DNA of 64,000 nucleotides from Caulobacterales bacterium (lineage in GTDB: Bacteria > Pseudomonadota > Alphaproteobacteria > Caulobacterales > Caulobacteraceae), in assembly GCA_019510435.1 (NCBI GenBank), contig JAEKKJ010000008.1, forward strand, positions 124,001 through 188,000, written 5' to 3'. Shown piece by piece: positions 27,059 through 35,711 of this stretch (position 1 is its first letter; each line of letters opens with the position of its first letter). The position numbers and the translations under genes are program-made. A model generated the notes under the pieces. The model did not search any database. It was not told the origin of the DNA and saw only the letters and a program-made list of their open reading frames with translations.

Positions 27059-28141
27059 ATGGACATCGGCGTCTTCATCCCGATCGGCAACAACGGCTGG
27101 CTGATCTCGGCCACCTCGCCGCAGTACATGCCCAGCTTCGAGCTGAACAAGGAGATCACCCAGAAGGCCGAGCGCTGCGGCTTCGACTTCGCCCTCTCGA
27201 TGATCAAGCTGCGCGGGTTCGGCGGGAAGACGGAGTTCTGGGAGCACAACCTGGAGAGCTTCACCCTGATGGCGGGGCTGGCCGCGGTCACCTCGAAGAT
27301 CAAGCTCTTCGCCACGGTGGCGACCCTCACCATCCCGCCGGCGATCGTGGCGCGGATGGCCTCGACGATCGATTCCATCGCGCCCGGCCGGTTCGGCATC
27401 AACCTGGTCACCGGCTGGCAGAAGGCCGAGTACGACCAGATGGGCCTGTGGCCCGGCGACACCCACTACCGCGACCGCTACAACTACCTGGCCGAGTACG
27501 CGACGGTGCTGAAGGGCCTGATGGAGACGGGCGTCAGCGACTTCTCCGGCAAGTACTTCCAGATGCGCGACTGCCGCGTCAGCCCGCGGCCGTCGGCGGG
27601 GGTGAAGATCATCTGCGCCGGCTCCAGCGACGAGGGCCTGGCCTTCACCGCCCAGTACGCGGACTACAGCTTCGCCCTCGGCATGGGGACCAATACGCCC
27701 ACCAAGTTCGCCTCGGTGAGCTCGCGCCTGGCCGATGCGAAGGCCAAGACCGGCCGCGACGTGGCCGCCTACATCCTCTTCATGGTGATCGCCGACGAGA
27801 CCGACGAGAGGGCCATGGCCAAGTGGCAGCTCTATCGCGACGGCGCCGACCAGGACGCCCTGGCCTGGCTGACCAACCAGGCCGCGCCCAACGCCCAGCA
27901 CGGCGCCGCCAACACCAACACCACCCAGCTCGCCGCGCCGGAGTCGGCCGTGAACCTCAACATGGGCACCCTGGTGGGCAGCTATGAGAACGTCGCCCGG
28001 ATGCTGGACGAGGTCGCCGAGGTGCCCGGGACGGCGGGCGTGCTGCTGACCTTCGACGACTTCGTGCAGGGGGTGGAGAACTTCGGGACCAGGATCCAGC
28101 CGCTGATGAAGAGCCGGGCGCATGTGCATGCCGATGCGTGA
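27059..28141 (+). CDS. rutA: Pyrimidine oxygenase RutA
   Basis: 360 residues, the normal RutA length, beginning [17 protein letters not shown]. The flavin-dependent TIM-barrel segments [11 protein letters not shown]-type core, [19 protein letters not shown] and ISPRP-like [20 protein letters not shown] match RutA closely. RutA uses FMNH2 and O2 to open the uracil ring, giving ureidoacrylate peracid, which RutB then hydrolyses. It needs a flavin reductase (RutF), which is not encoded nearby. It leads an apparent rutABC operon; a hairpin repeat lies between it and rutB. Confidence 0.93.
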   Translation: MDIGVFIPIGNNGWLISATSPQYMPSFELNKEITQKAERCGFDFALSMIKLRGFGGKTEFWEHNLESFTLMAGLAAVTSKIKLFATVATLTIPPAIVARMASTIDSIAPGRFGINLVTGWQKAEYDQMGLWPGDTHYRDRYNYLAEYATVLKGLMETGVSDFSGKYFQMRDCRVSPRPSAGVKIICAGSSDEGLAFTAQYADYSFALGMGTNTPTKFASVSSRLADAKAKTGRDVAAYILFMVIADETDERAMAKWQLYRDGADQDALAWLTNQAAPNAQHGAANTNTTQLAAPESAVNLNMGTLVGSYENVARMLDEVAEVPGTAGVLLTFDDFVQGVENFGTRIQPLMKSRAHVHADA

Positions 28142-28142
28142 G

Positions 28143-28183
28143 GGCGCCCCTTGTTCCTTTCCCACGCAGTGGGAGAGGAACGA
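28143..28183. repeat. Hairpin repeat between rutA and rutB that contains the rutB ribosome-binding site
   Basis: GTTCCTTTCCCAC (28153-28165) pairs with GTGGGAGAGGAAC (28169-28181) around GCA, a 13-bp stem with one G-U pair, preceded by GCGCCCC as in related elements. The GAGAGG at 28173-28178 is the only Shine-Dalgarno for rutB, eight bases before its ATG, and lies in the 3' arm. The repeat therefore both supplies the site and can hide it. Confidence 0.75.
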
Positions 28184-28186
28184 GCC

Positions 28187-28906
28187 ATGCATAGACCTAC
28201 CGTCCCGCTCCCCGGCGCCGTCACCCTGCCGGCGCGGCCGGAGAACCTGCCGATCGATCCCAAGGCCACGGCGCTGATCGTGGTGGACATGCAGAACGCC
28301 TACGCCAGCCCGGGCGGCTACCTGGACCTGGCGGGCTTCGACATCGAGGGCGCCGCCGCGGTGATCGAGAAGATCGCCGTCACCGTCGAGGCCGCGCGCC
28401 GGGCGGGCGTGCAGGTGGTGTTCTTCCAGAACGGCTGGGACCCCGGCTATGCCGAGGCGGGCGGTCCCGGCTCGCCCAACTGGTGGAAGTCCAACGCCCT
28501 GAAGACCATGCGCGAGCGTCCGGAGTTGGAGGGCCAGCTCCTGGCCAAGGGAACCTGGGACTATGCCCTGGTGGACCGGCTGCCGCCGCAGCCCGGCGAC
28601 ATCGTCATCCCCAAGCCGCGCTACTCGGCGTTCTTCAACACCGCCCTGGATTCCATGCTGCGGGCGCGCGGCATCCGCAACCTCGCCTTTTGCGGCATCG
28701 CCACCAACGTCTGCGTGGAGAGCACCCTGCGCGACGGCTACCACCTGGAATATTTCGGCGTCCTGCTGGAGGACGCCACCCATCAGGCGGGCCCGGCGTT
28801 CCTGCAGGAGGCCAGCGTCTACAACATCGAGAAGTTCTTCGGCTGGGTGTCCAACACCGCCGACTTCTGCGGCGCCATCGGCCAGGCGCCGCCGTCCAAC
28901 CCGTAA
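28187..28906 (+). CDS. rutB: Peroxyureidoacrylate/ureidoacrylate amidohydrolase RutB
   Basis: 239 residues of the cysteine-hydrolase (isochorismatase-like) fold. The catalytic Asp lies in [19 protein letters not shown], the lysine in [14 protein letters not shown], and the nucleophile in [22 protein letters not shown]; the last is diagnostic of RutB. It removes carbamate from the RutA product, leaving aminoacrylate. The start follows the GAGAGG in the upstream hairpin repeat. rutC follows after 12 bp. Confidence 0.93.
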   Translation: MHRPTVPLPGAVTLPARPENLPIDPKATALIVVDMQNAYASPGGYLDLAGFDIEGAAAVIEKIAVTVEAARRAGVQVVFFQNGWDPGYAEAGGPGSPNWWKSNALKTMRERPELEGQLLAKGTWDYALVDRLPPQPGDIVIPKPRYSAFFNTALDSMLRARGIRNLAFCGIATNVCVESTLRDGYHLEYFGVLLEDATHQAGPAFLQEASVYNIEKFFGWVSNTADFCGAIGQAPPSNP

Positions 28907-28918
28907 CGAGGACCAAGC

Positions 28919-29308
28919 ATGCCCAAGACCGTCATCACGCCGCCCGGGACCGGCACGCCGATCGCGCCGTTCTCACCCGGGACCCTCGCCGACGGGGTGG
29001 TCTATGTCTCGGGCACCCTGGCCTTCGACAAGGACAACAACGTCGCCCACGTCGGCGACGCCGCCGCCCAGACGCGCCAGGTGCTGGAGACCATCAAGTC
29101 CGTGGTGGAGACCGCCGGCGGAACGCTGGAAGACGTGACCATGAACCACATCTTCCTCAAGGACTGGTCCGACTACGCCGCCATCAACAAGGTCTACGCC
29201 GAGTACTTCCCCGGCGAGAAACCGGCGCGCTTCTGCATCCAGTGCGGGCTGGTGCGCCCGGACTTCCTGGTGGAGATCGCCAGCATCGCCCACGTCGGCA
29301 AGCGGTAG
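28919..29308 (+). CDS. rutC: RutC, RidA-family aminoacrylate deaminase
   Basis: 129 residues of the YjgF/RidA family. The fold start [24 protein letters not shown] and the C-terminal [23 protein letters not shown], with the conserved arginine that binds the substrate carboxylate, are visible. RutC converts 3-aminoacrylate to malonic semialdehyde with loss of ammonia. A GAGG site precedes the ATG. It lies between rutB (12 bp) and the nitroreductase gene (4 bp). Confidence 0.92.
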   Translation: MPKTVITPPGTGTPIAPFSPGTLADGVVYVSGTLAFDKDNNVAHVGDAAAQTRQVLETIKSVVETAGGTLEDVTMNHIFLKDWSDYAAINKVYAEYFPGEKPARFCIQCGLVRPDFLVEIASIAHVGKR

Positions 29309-29312
29309 CGCC

Positions 29313-29912
29313 ATGACCGTGGAAGCCAACGGCCGGACCGCCGATTTCGACATCGACCCGATGTTCCTGGACCGCTGGTCCCCGCGGGCCTTCTCGGGCG
29401 AGGCCATGCCGCACGAGCTCCTGATGAGCCTGTTCGAGGCGGCGCGCTGGGCGCCCTCGGCCTTCAACGGCCAGCCCTGGCGCTTCGTCTACGCCCACGC
29501 CGGCACGACCGACTGGGACCGGCTGATGGAGGTGCTGATCCCCTACAACCAGGCCTGGGTGAAGCACGCCTCGGTGCTGATGTTCGTGATCTCCGACCGC
29601 TTCCGGCGGTCCGAGGGGCGCGAGCCCGAGCCGCTGTACAGCCATTCGTTCGACACTGGCGCGGCCTGGGCGTGCCTGGCGCTGCAGGCCCATCGCGCCG
29701 GCTGGGCGGCGCACGGGATGAGCGGGTTCGACCTGGCCCGGGCCCATGAGGTGCTGGGCGTGCCCGAGGCGGAGTACCGCGTGGAGGCGGCCATCGCGGT
29801 CGGGCGACCTGTCGACGCCGCGATCCTGGACGAGCCCTACCGCTCGCGCGAAAAACCGAGTTCGCGCAAGCCCGTGTCGAGCTTTGCTTTCGAAGGCGCG
29901 TTCCGGGTGTAG
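29313..29912 (+). CDS. Nitroreductase-family protein at the RutE position
   Basis: 199 residues of the FMN nitroreductase fold: DRWSPRAFSGEAMPHELLMSLFEAARWAPSAFNGQPWRFVYA at the N-terminus, then SFDTGAAWACLALQAHRAGWAAHGMSGFDLARA. RutE of E. coli is also a nitroreductase-fold malonic semialdehyde reductase of similar length, but this sequence has the general nitroreductase pattern (R-S-x-R-x-F, P-S-x-x-N-x-Q-P) rather than a close RutE match. By position (4 bp after rutC) it may reduce malonic semialdehyde, or recycle flavin in place of RutF. Both roles are inference. Confidence 0.8.
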   Translation: MTVEANGRTADFDIDPMFLDRWSPRAFSGEAMPHELLMSLFEAARWAPSAFNGQPWRFVYAHAGTTDWDRLMEVLIPYNQAWVKHASVLMFVISDRFRRSEGREPEPLYSHSFDTGAAWACLALQAHRAGWAAHGMSGFDLARAHEVLGVPEAEYRVEAAIAVGRPVDAAILDEPYRSREKPSSRKPVSSFAFEGAFRV

Positions 29913-29965
29913 GCTGTGGCGCAGCGGCGCAAGTCAGACGCCGTCAGCGCTGCGGGGGTTGCGCC

Positions 29966-30514
29966 ATGAACGATATCGACCGGTCCATCGGCGTGCGCAC
30001 CTTTGCGAGCGACGCCGTCCACCTGATCCGCACCACCCAGACTATCCAGTACCAGCTGAGCCAGATGGCCGACCAGAAGGCCAACATGGTGCTGGCCGCC
30101 AGCTTCGTGATCTTCACGGTGACGCTGAGCCAGGCCAAGGGCGGGGTGGCCACCCTGCCGCTGCCGCTCATGGTGCTGGGCGCCTCGGCTTTCTCGGCCG
30201 CCTTCCTGGCGATCCTGGCCGTGCTGCCGTCGGTCAAGGCGCCGCCCAAGGCCACCGGGGTGAAGAACGTGCTGTTCTTCAACGCCTTCACCCAGATCCC
30301 CGAGCAGGAGTTCGTGGAGATGCTGCTCGGCATCATGGGCGACTCGAAGACCATGTACGAGGCCATGGCCCACGACATCTACCAGAACGGCCAGGTGCTC
30401 GCGCACAAGAAGTACCGCTACCTCGGCTACGCCTATCGCATCCTTTTGACCGGCCTGGTGGCCAGCTTCATCACCTTCATGATCCCGTTCCTGCTGCGCG
30501 GGCTGAAGGTCTAG
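29966..30514 (+). CDS. PycTM/DUF5706-like membrane protein (Pycsar-effector family), orphan
   Basis: 182 residues with three hydrophobic helices (about 41-56, 66-88, 158-178). The conserved ADQKAN motif (35-40) just before helix 1, after the ...TTQTIQYQLSQM... amphipathic stretch, and the loop PPKATGVKNVLFFNAFTQIPEQEFVEML are the pattern of Pfam PycTM/DUF5706. In Pycsar antiphage systems such proteins sense cCMP or cUMP made by an adjacent cyclase and damage the membrane. No cyclase gene is next to it here, so a defence role is unproven. It follows the rut genes by 53 bp and may share their transcript. Confidence 0.65.
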   Translation: MNDIDRSIGVRTFASDAVHLIRTTQTIQYQLSQMADQKANMVLAASFVIFTVTLSQAKGGVATLPLPLMVLGASAFSAAFLAILAVLPSVKAPPKATGVKNVLFFNAFTQIPEQEFVEMLLGIMGDSKTMYEAMAHDIYQNGQVLAHKKYRYLGYAYRILLTGLVASFITFMIPFLLRGLKV

Positions 30515-30520
30515 CAGGCG

Positions 30521-30934
30521 TCACGGCCGCCAGTCGGGCGGGGCCAGTTCGAAGCCTTCGAACCGGAACCCGGGGACCACGACGCAGGCCACCAGGGTCC
30601 AGCCCCGCTCCGCCTCTGCCGACTGCCACTCGTGCGCGCGCACAAGCCGCTGCGGCGCATGCCCGGGCCCGGGGCCGAGCCAGGCTTCCACGGTCACGCC
30701 CTCGTGGGCGGTGAGCAGGCGCAGGGGCGCCCCGGCCTGGAAGATCCACAGCTCCTCGGCGTCGACCCGGTGCCAGTGCGAGCGGTGGCCTTCCTCCAGC
30801 AGGAACAGGATCGAGGTGCCCGCGGCGCGGCCGTCCGGCATCGCCGCCTCGGAGCGCCAGGTCTCGCGATACCAGCCGCCCTCGGGGTGCGGGCGCAGGC
30901 CCAGGCGGGCGATGATCTCGGCAGCGTCGCTCAT
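30521..30934 (-). CDS. Cupin-superfamily DUF985 protein
   Basis: 137 residues, a single cupin barrel of the DUF985 type: GLRPHPEGGWYRETWRS at the N-terminus, SILFLLEEGHRSHWHRVDAEELWIFQAG with the metal-binding-type histidines, and a late LVACVVVPGFRFEGFEL. The biochemical role of the family is not established; some relatives are called epimerase- or isomerase-like. It is convergent with the PycTM-like gene, six bases apart, and divergent from the adenosine deaminase gene. Confidence 0.85.
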   Translation of the reverse strand: MSDAAEIIARLGLRPHPEGGWYRETWRSEAAMPDGRAAGTSILFLLEEGHRSHWHRVDAEELWIFQAGAPLRLLTAHEGVTVEAWLGPGPGHAPQRLVRAHEWQSAEAERGWTLVACVVVPGFRFEGFELAPPDWRP

Positions 30935-31015
30935 GCGGGGCAAAGAATGGCCGATCCGTCGGCGGTCGTCAGCCCGACCTTGACCGCGCCGCCGCGCTCG
31001 GGCCGGCTTGGGCTC

Positions 31016-32491
31016 ATGAAACGATTCCTCGCAGCCCTGGTGGGGGCCCTGGTCGCTGCCGGCGCGGCCGCCGCCGCCACGCCGGACCTGGCGAAGATGT
31101 CGCCGGCCGAACTGGCGGCCTTCATGACCGCCTTCCCGAAGGGCGGCGAGCTGCACAACCACCTGGGCGGCGGCACGCCGGCGGAGGACATCCTGACCTG
31201 GGCGGTGGAAGACGGCCTGTGCGTCGACATGGTCGAGCTGGCCATCCGCGGCGCGGGCCCCTGCACCGCCGACAACCTGAAGCCTGCCGCCGCGGTCGCC
31301 GGCGACGAGGCCCTGCGCTCGGCCCTGATCGACAGCCTGACGGTGCGCCATCCCGGCTTCCGCGACCGCTCCGGCCACGACCAGTTCTTCAGCGCCTTCG
31401 CCCGGCGCAGCGTGTTGCCGCGCCGCGGCGGCGACGCCCTGGCCGAGACCCTGGACGGCCTGGCGCGGCAGAACACCTTCTACGCCGAGCTGATGGTCTC
31501 GCCGCAGGTGGGGACGTCGCGCGGCCTGGGCGCCCGAGTGGGCTGGCGCGGCGATCCGGCCGCCACGCGCGCCGCGCTGAGCGAGGCGGGCCTGGAGAAG
31601 CTGGTCCCCGCGGTCAGCGCCGACACCGACGCGCTGGAGGCCCGGGCCCGGCAGGTGATGAAGTGTGGCGCGCCGGCAGCCCATGGCGGCTGCCAGGTGA
31701 CGGTGCGCTTCCTGTTCCAGGCCCTGCGCCAGGGCCCGCCCGAGCAGACCATGGCCCAGCTGCAGCTGGCCGTGGCGGTCATCCAGGCCGACAAGCGCTG
31801 GGTGGGCCTGCAGCTGGTGGCGCCCGAGGACAGCTACGACGCCACGCGGTACTACGACCTGCATATGCACATGGTGGACCTGCTCACCGACCATGGCCGC
31901 AAGGTCCCGGTGGCCCTACACGCGGGGGAGGTGACCCTGAAGCTGGTGGCGCCGGCGGAGGTCAGCCACCGGGTGCGCGACGCGGTGGAGATCGCCGGCG
32001 CCCGCCGCATCGGCCACGGGACCGACCTGCCGCTGGAGACCGGGGCCGCCCAGCTGGCGGCCGAGATGGCGGCCAAGGGCGTGCTGGTGGAGGTGAACCT
32101 GCTCTCCAACCAGGCGATCCTGGAGATCGACCCCAAGGACCACCCCTACGCCTGGCTGCGCAAGATGGGCGTGCCGGCCAGTCTCTCCACCGACGACGCC
32201 GGGATCAGCCGCAGCGAGCTCGCCGGAGACTACGCCGCCGCGGTGCGCAACGGGGCCACTTACGACGACCTGAAGACTTCGGCGCGCAACGCCATCGCCT
32301 TCAGCTTCCTGCCGGGGGAGGGACTCTGGGCCGATCCGAACAGCTATCGGCGGCCGGTCGCGGCCTGTGCCGGCCAGATCGGCGCGGAGACGCCACACGG
32401 CGCCTGCGCCGAGCTGGTGGCCCGCAGCGATAAGGCGCGCGAACAGTGGCGCCACGAGCGGCTGCTGAAGGCGTTCGAGGCCGCCCGCTAG
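31016..32491 (+). CDS. Exported adenosine deaminase-family protein
   Basis: 491 residues from the ATG at 31016, with a signal peptide (about 1-21, FLAALVGALVAAGAAAAA). The zinc/catalytic set is complete: ELHNHLGGG, the HAGE segment, GHGTDLPL and SLSTDDAGISRSEL. It is longer than cytoplasmic Add (about 330), with insertions before the barrel as in secreted ADGF-like enzymes. It would deaminate (deoxy)adenosine in the periplasm to inosine, feeding the purine route encoded downstream. No Shine-Dalgarno is obvious. Confidence 0.87.
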   Translation: MKRFLAALVGALVAAGAAAAATPDLAKMSPAELAAFMTAFPKGGELHNHLGGGTPAEDILTWAVEDGLCVDMVELAIRGAGPCTADNLKPAAAVAGDEALRSALIDSLTVRHPGFRDRSGHDQFFSAFARRSVLPRRGGDALAETLDGLARQNTFYAELMVSPQVGTSRGLGARVGWRGDPAATRAALSEAGLEKLVPAVSADTDALEARARQVMKCGAPAAHGGCQVTVRFLFQALRQGPPEQTMAQLQLAVAVIQADKRWVGLQLVAPEDSYDATRYYDLHMHMVDLLTDHGRKVPVALHAGEVTLKLVAPAEVSHRVRDAVEIAGARRIGHGTDLPLETGAAQLAAEMAAKGVLVEVNLLSNQAILEIDPKDHPYAWLRKMGVPASLSTDDAGISRSELAGDYAAAVRNGATYDDLKTSARNAIAFSFLPGEGLWADPNSYRRPVAACAGQIGAETPHGACAELVARSDKAREQWRHERLLKAFEAAR

Positions 32492-32571
32492 GGGAAGCGG
32501 AGTCTTCGCGCACAGCCCGTCTTCCATCCGTCGCAAATCGCCGTTAAGCCCGCGCTGGTTGTATTTGTGGC

Positions 32572-34404
32572 GTGGGTCCTGGTGTGGCGTCGATCCACCG
32601 CGCAGCGGCGTGGCAAGTCTGGATCCGGTGCGGCTGGAAGCTGCTGACCGTCTTCGCGCCGGTGTTCCTGGCGACGGGCGCCGGCCTCGGCGTCCTCATC
32701 CTCGACCTGCATGGCCCGGCCTGGCTGCCGTGGCTCGGCCTCGTTCCGGCCGCGGGGGTCGCGGCCCTGGCGATGCGGCCGGAGCCGCGCGGCGCACCGC
32801 CACCCTCGGGCGCCGACGCGCTGCTGACCCTGGCGATCGTGCTGGCGGCGCTCGTCTGGGCCTGGACGCTGTTCGGACCGGGCGTCCTGCCGATCGGCGA
32901 TCCGGTGGCGGTGCCGCAGTTCGCCCGTAGCCTGGCCACCGGCCTGCCGCTCACCGAGGCCTTCCCGCCCGGCAGCTCCGGTCACGCCTATCCGCCGGGC
33001 TATCCGCTGCTGTTCGCCCCGGCTGAGGCGGTGCTGCAGCCCGACACGGCGCTGATGCTGTTCAAGCTGGTGACCGTGGCCGTCGCGGCCCTGATCCCGG
33101 CAGCCTGGGGCGGGCTGCACCGGGCCTTGTTCGCGCCCGACCGGCCGGCCTGGCAGGTGGCCGCCCTGGCCTATGTCGCCTTCATCCTGCTCGAGCGGCA
33201 GCTGGGCTTCCTGACGCCGTTCGCGGGCAAGAACGCGGTGGAGTTCGCGCTCCTGCTCTTCCCGGCGGTGATCCTGGCGACCATCCGCCTGGCCGAGCGG
33301 CCGCGCCTGTGGCCTCTGGCGGCCCTGCCGCTCGGCGGGCTGTTCGTGATCCACTACAGCATGCTGCACCTGGCGGCCGCCTTCCTCGCCGCCTACGCGC
33401 TCCTTGGCAGGCCGTGGCGCTGGGGGCCCGTGCTGCGGATGGTCGGCGCCGGAGCTATCGCTTGCGGCCTCCTGCTTCTGGCGGCGGGCGAGGCGCTGCA
33501 CGATCCGCGGGCGGCGGCCGCGCCCTGGACGCTCGGGCCGGCGTTGGGCCTGCTGGCGCGGGCGGTTGTCGCGTCGCGACCGCCGCTGGTGATCTTCCAC
33601 GACGCCGCCTTCGGCCTGACGCCGGCCTACTACCGGATCCTGGTGGTCGCGGCGTGCGGCGCCGTCGCGGTCGCGCTGGGTTTTTCGCTTCGGCGTCCCG
33701 GGCTGTGGCGTGCGGCGATGATCTACGGCCTGGCCTTGGCCGCGAGCCTCGCCTTCGGCTACGGCGTCGTGCCGGCGCGGATCAACCTCGACTTCGTGCG
33801 CTGCTTCGCCTGGACGCTGCAGGCCGCCCTGTTCCTCGTGGCGATGCTGGCCCTGGTCGAGGGCTGGGGCAGGCTCGCGGGGTCATGGCGCTGGGCGGCG
33901 CCGTTGGCCGCCGCGCCGGTCCTGGCCGTGGCGCTCGCGATCGCCTGGCACGACATGCGGGTGGAGCGCGCCGCCTTCCGCCAGGCCACCCAGCCGCGCG
34001 CGGCCATTCACCAGATCGCCGCGGCCCTGCCGCAGGATCGCGCCTGCATGCTGATCGCCCACGGTCAGGCGCGCCCGGACGTCCTGGTGACCATCCAGGA
34101 CGCCCCGCCCTGGAACTATGCGGAGGCCCTCAGCCCCTGCGTGTTCGTCGGCGGCTCGTGGGTCCACGCCGGGTGGCCGGGCGGCCGCGACCTCGACGGC
34201 CTGCCCTCGGCCGAGGCGCTGCGCCGGCTGCCGGCGGGCCTGCCGGTGTACTTCGTGGGACCGCGCGCGCAGCTGGACGCCTACGCCGGCGCCCTGGCCG
34301 GGCAGGGGCTCGGCTGGGCGTGGCGGCCGGCCGGCCAAGCCGCGGGATCGGCCCTGTGGCGGGCGGAGCGCCCGTCCGGGTCCTACGCCTCGAACGCCAT
34401 GTAG
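32572..34404 (+). CDS. Polytopic membrane protein, possible GT-C-type glycosyltransferase
   Basis: 610 residues with about 12 hydrophobic segments in the first 460 residues and a soluble C-terminal domain (about 470-600). The first large loop holds FPPGSSGHAYPPGYPLLFAP, a YPPGYP motif common in GT-C mannosyl/arabinosyl-type transferases using lipid-linked sugars, preceded by an acidic residue (PIGDPVAVPQF). No closer family is recognised. The start is a GTG with no clear Shine-Dalgarno, so the N-terminus is uncertain. The last 22 bp overlap the convergent permease gene. Confidence 0.65.
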   Translation: MGPGVASIHRAAAWQVWIRCGWKLLTVFAPVFLATGAGLGVLILDLHGPAWLPWLGLVPAAGVAALAMRPEPRGAPPPSGADALLTLAIVLAALVWAWTLFGPGVLPIGDPVAVPQFARSLATGLPLTEAFPPGSSGHAYPPGYPLLFAPAEAVLQPDTALMLFKLVTVAVAALIPAAWGGLHRALFAPDRPAWQVAALAYVAFILLERQLGFLTPFAGKNAVEFALLLFPAVILATIRLAERPRLWPLAALPLGGLFVIHYSMLHLAAAFLAAYALLGRPWRWGPVLRMVGAGAIACGLLLLAAGEALHDPRAAAAPWTLGPALGLLARAVVASRPPLVIFHDAAFGLTPAYYRILVVAACGAVAVALGFSLRRPGLWRAAMIYGLALAASLAFGYGVVPARINLDFVRCFAWTLQAALFLVAMLALVEGWGRLAGSWRWAAPLAAAPVLAVALAIAWHDMRVERAAFRQATQPRAAIHQIAAALPQDRACMLIAHGQARPDVLVTIQDAPPWNYAEALSPCVFVGGSWVHAGWPGGRDLDGLPSAEALRRLPAGLPVYFVGPRAQLDAYAGALAGQGLGWAWRPAGQAAGSALWRAERPSGSYASNAM

Positions 34405-35711
34405 ATGAACCGGGTCACGAACAGGGCCGCCAGGGCGAACAGCAGCCAGTCGGCCTTCTCGAACCGGCGGGCGACGACCTTCAGCAGGGCATAGGCGATG
34501 ACCCCCACCGCCAGGCCGTTGGCGATGGAAAAGGTCAGCGGGATCATCACCAGGGTCAGGAACGCGGGGATCGCCACCACCGGATCCTCCCAGTCGATCT
34601 CGACCAGGGGCGCCATCATCATCCCGCCCACCAGCACCAGGGCCGGCGCGGTGGCCGCCGCCGGGATCACCTGGGCCCAGGGCGCCACGAACAGCGTCGC
34701 CAGGAACATCAGCCCGGTGACCACCGCGGTGAGGCCCGTGCGCCCGCCCGCCGACACGCCCGAGGCGCTCTCGATGTAGCTGACCACCGTCGAGGTGCCG
34801 GCGAAGGAGCCGACGATGGTGGCGGTGGCGTCGGCGAAGAGGATGCGGTTCAGGCGCGGGATGGTGCCGTCCGGCTGCACCAGCCCGGCCTTCTTCGAGA
34901 CCGCGACCAGGGTGCCGACATTGTCGAACAGGTCGACGAACAGGAAGACGAACAGGATCTCCAGCAGCGACAGGCCGAAGCCCTTTCCGCCGATCCCGAG
35001 GGCGGCCGGGATGTCCAGCTTCAGCGCCGTGCCGGTCATCTGGTCCAGGCTGTAGGGCTGCGGCGCCCATTGGGCGAGGCCCAGCAGCCAGCCCAGCACC
35101 GCGGTCGCCACGATGCCGATGAAGATCGCCCCCTTCACCCGCAGCACGGTCAGGCCAGAGAGGATCGCCAGGCCCAGCAGCGCCAGGGCGACGGTTGAGG
35201 AGTGGATGTTCCCGAGCCCGACGATGGTGGCGGGATTGGCGACGACCAGGCCCGCGCCGCGCAGTCCGATGAAGGCGATGAAGAGGCCGACCCCGGCTGC
35301 GATGGCCGAGAACAGCGCCCGCGGGATCGCGCTGACGATCAGCTGGCGCACGCCCGCCACCGTCAGGACAATGAACAGAACCCCGGAGATGAACACCAGC
35401 CCCAGCGCCGTCTGCCACGGCACGCCCATGCCCTTGACCACGGTGAAGGCGAAATAGGCGTTGAGGCCCATCCCGGGCGCGAGCGCGATCGGGTAGTTGG
35501 CGATCAGGCCCATCAGCAGGCAGCCGACCCCGGCGGCCAGGCAGGTGGCGGCCGCCACGCCCGCGACCGGCATTCCGGTCGAGCCCAGGATCGAGGGATT
35601 GACCAGGACGATATAGGCCATGGTCAGGAAGGTGGTGAGGCCGGCCAGCACCTCGGTCCGGACGCTCGTGCCCCGTTCGCGAAGCTGGAAAGTGCGCTCG
35701 ATCAGGCTCAT
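34383..35711 (-). CDS. NCS2/AzgA-type purine (adenine/guanine/hypoxanthine) permease
   Basis: 442 residues with about 13 membrane segments. The N-terminus (RTFQLRERGTSVRTEVLAGLTTFLTMAYIVLVNPSIL) and APGMGLNAYFAFTVV are diagnostic of the AzgA branch, as are FLFVDLFDNVGTLVAVSKKAG and the FAGTSTVVSYIESASGVSAGGRTGLTAVV signature. It imports purine bases by proton symport. Its ATG overlaps the stop of the NUP gene by 4 bp. Together with guanine deaminase and xanthine dehydrogenase upstream, it provides uptake for the catabolic pathway. Confidence 0.92.
   Translation of the reverse strand: MSLIERTFQLRERGTSVRTEVLAGLTTFLTMAYIVLVNPSILGSTGMPVAGVAAATCLAAGVGCLLMGLIANYPIALAPGMGLNAYFAFTVVKGMGVPWQTALGLVFISGVLFIVLTVAGVRQLIVSAIPRALFSAIAAGVGLFIAFIGLRGAGLVVANPATIVGLGNIHSSTVALALLGLAILSGLTVLRVKGAIFIGIVATAVLGWLLGLAQWAPQPYSLDQMTGTALKLDIPAALGIGGKGFGLSLLEILFVFLFVDLFDNVGTLVAVSKKAGLVQPDGTIPRLNRILFADATATIVGSFAGTSTVVSYIESASGVSAGGRTGLTAVVTGLMFLATLFVAPWAQVIPAAATAPALVLVGGMMMAPLVEIDWEDPVVAIPAFLTLVMIPLTFSIANGLAVGVIAYALLKVVARRFEKADWLLFALAALFVTRFIYMAFEA

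Noticed and set aside
26855-28783. 642-codon open frame opposite rutA and rutB.
   Set aside because: It spans two well-supported genes and a hairpin repeat; composition is that of an antisense frame.
29966-30514. Annotation as a full Pycsar antiphage system.
   Set aside because: Only an effector-like protein is present; no uridylate or cytidylate cyclase gene lies beside it.
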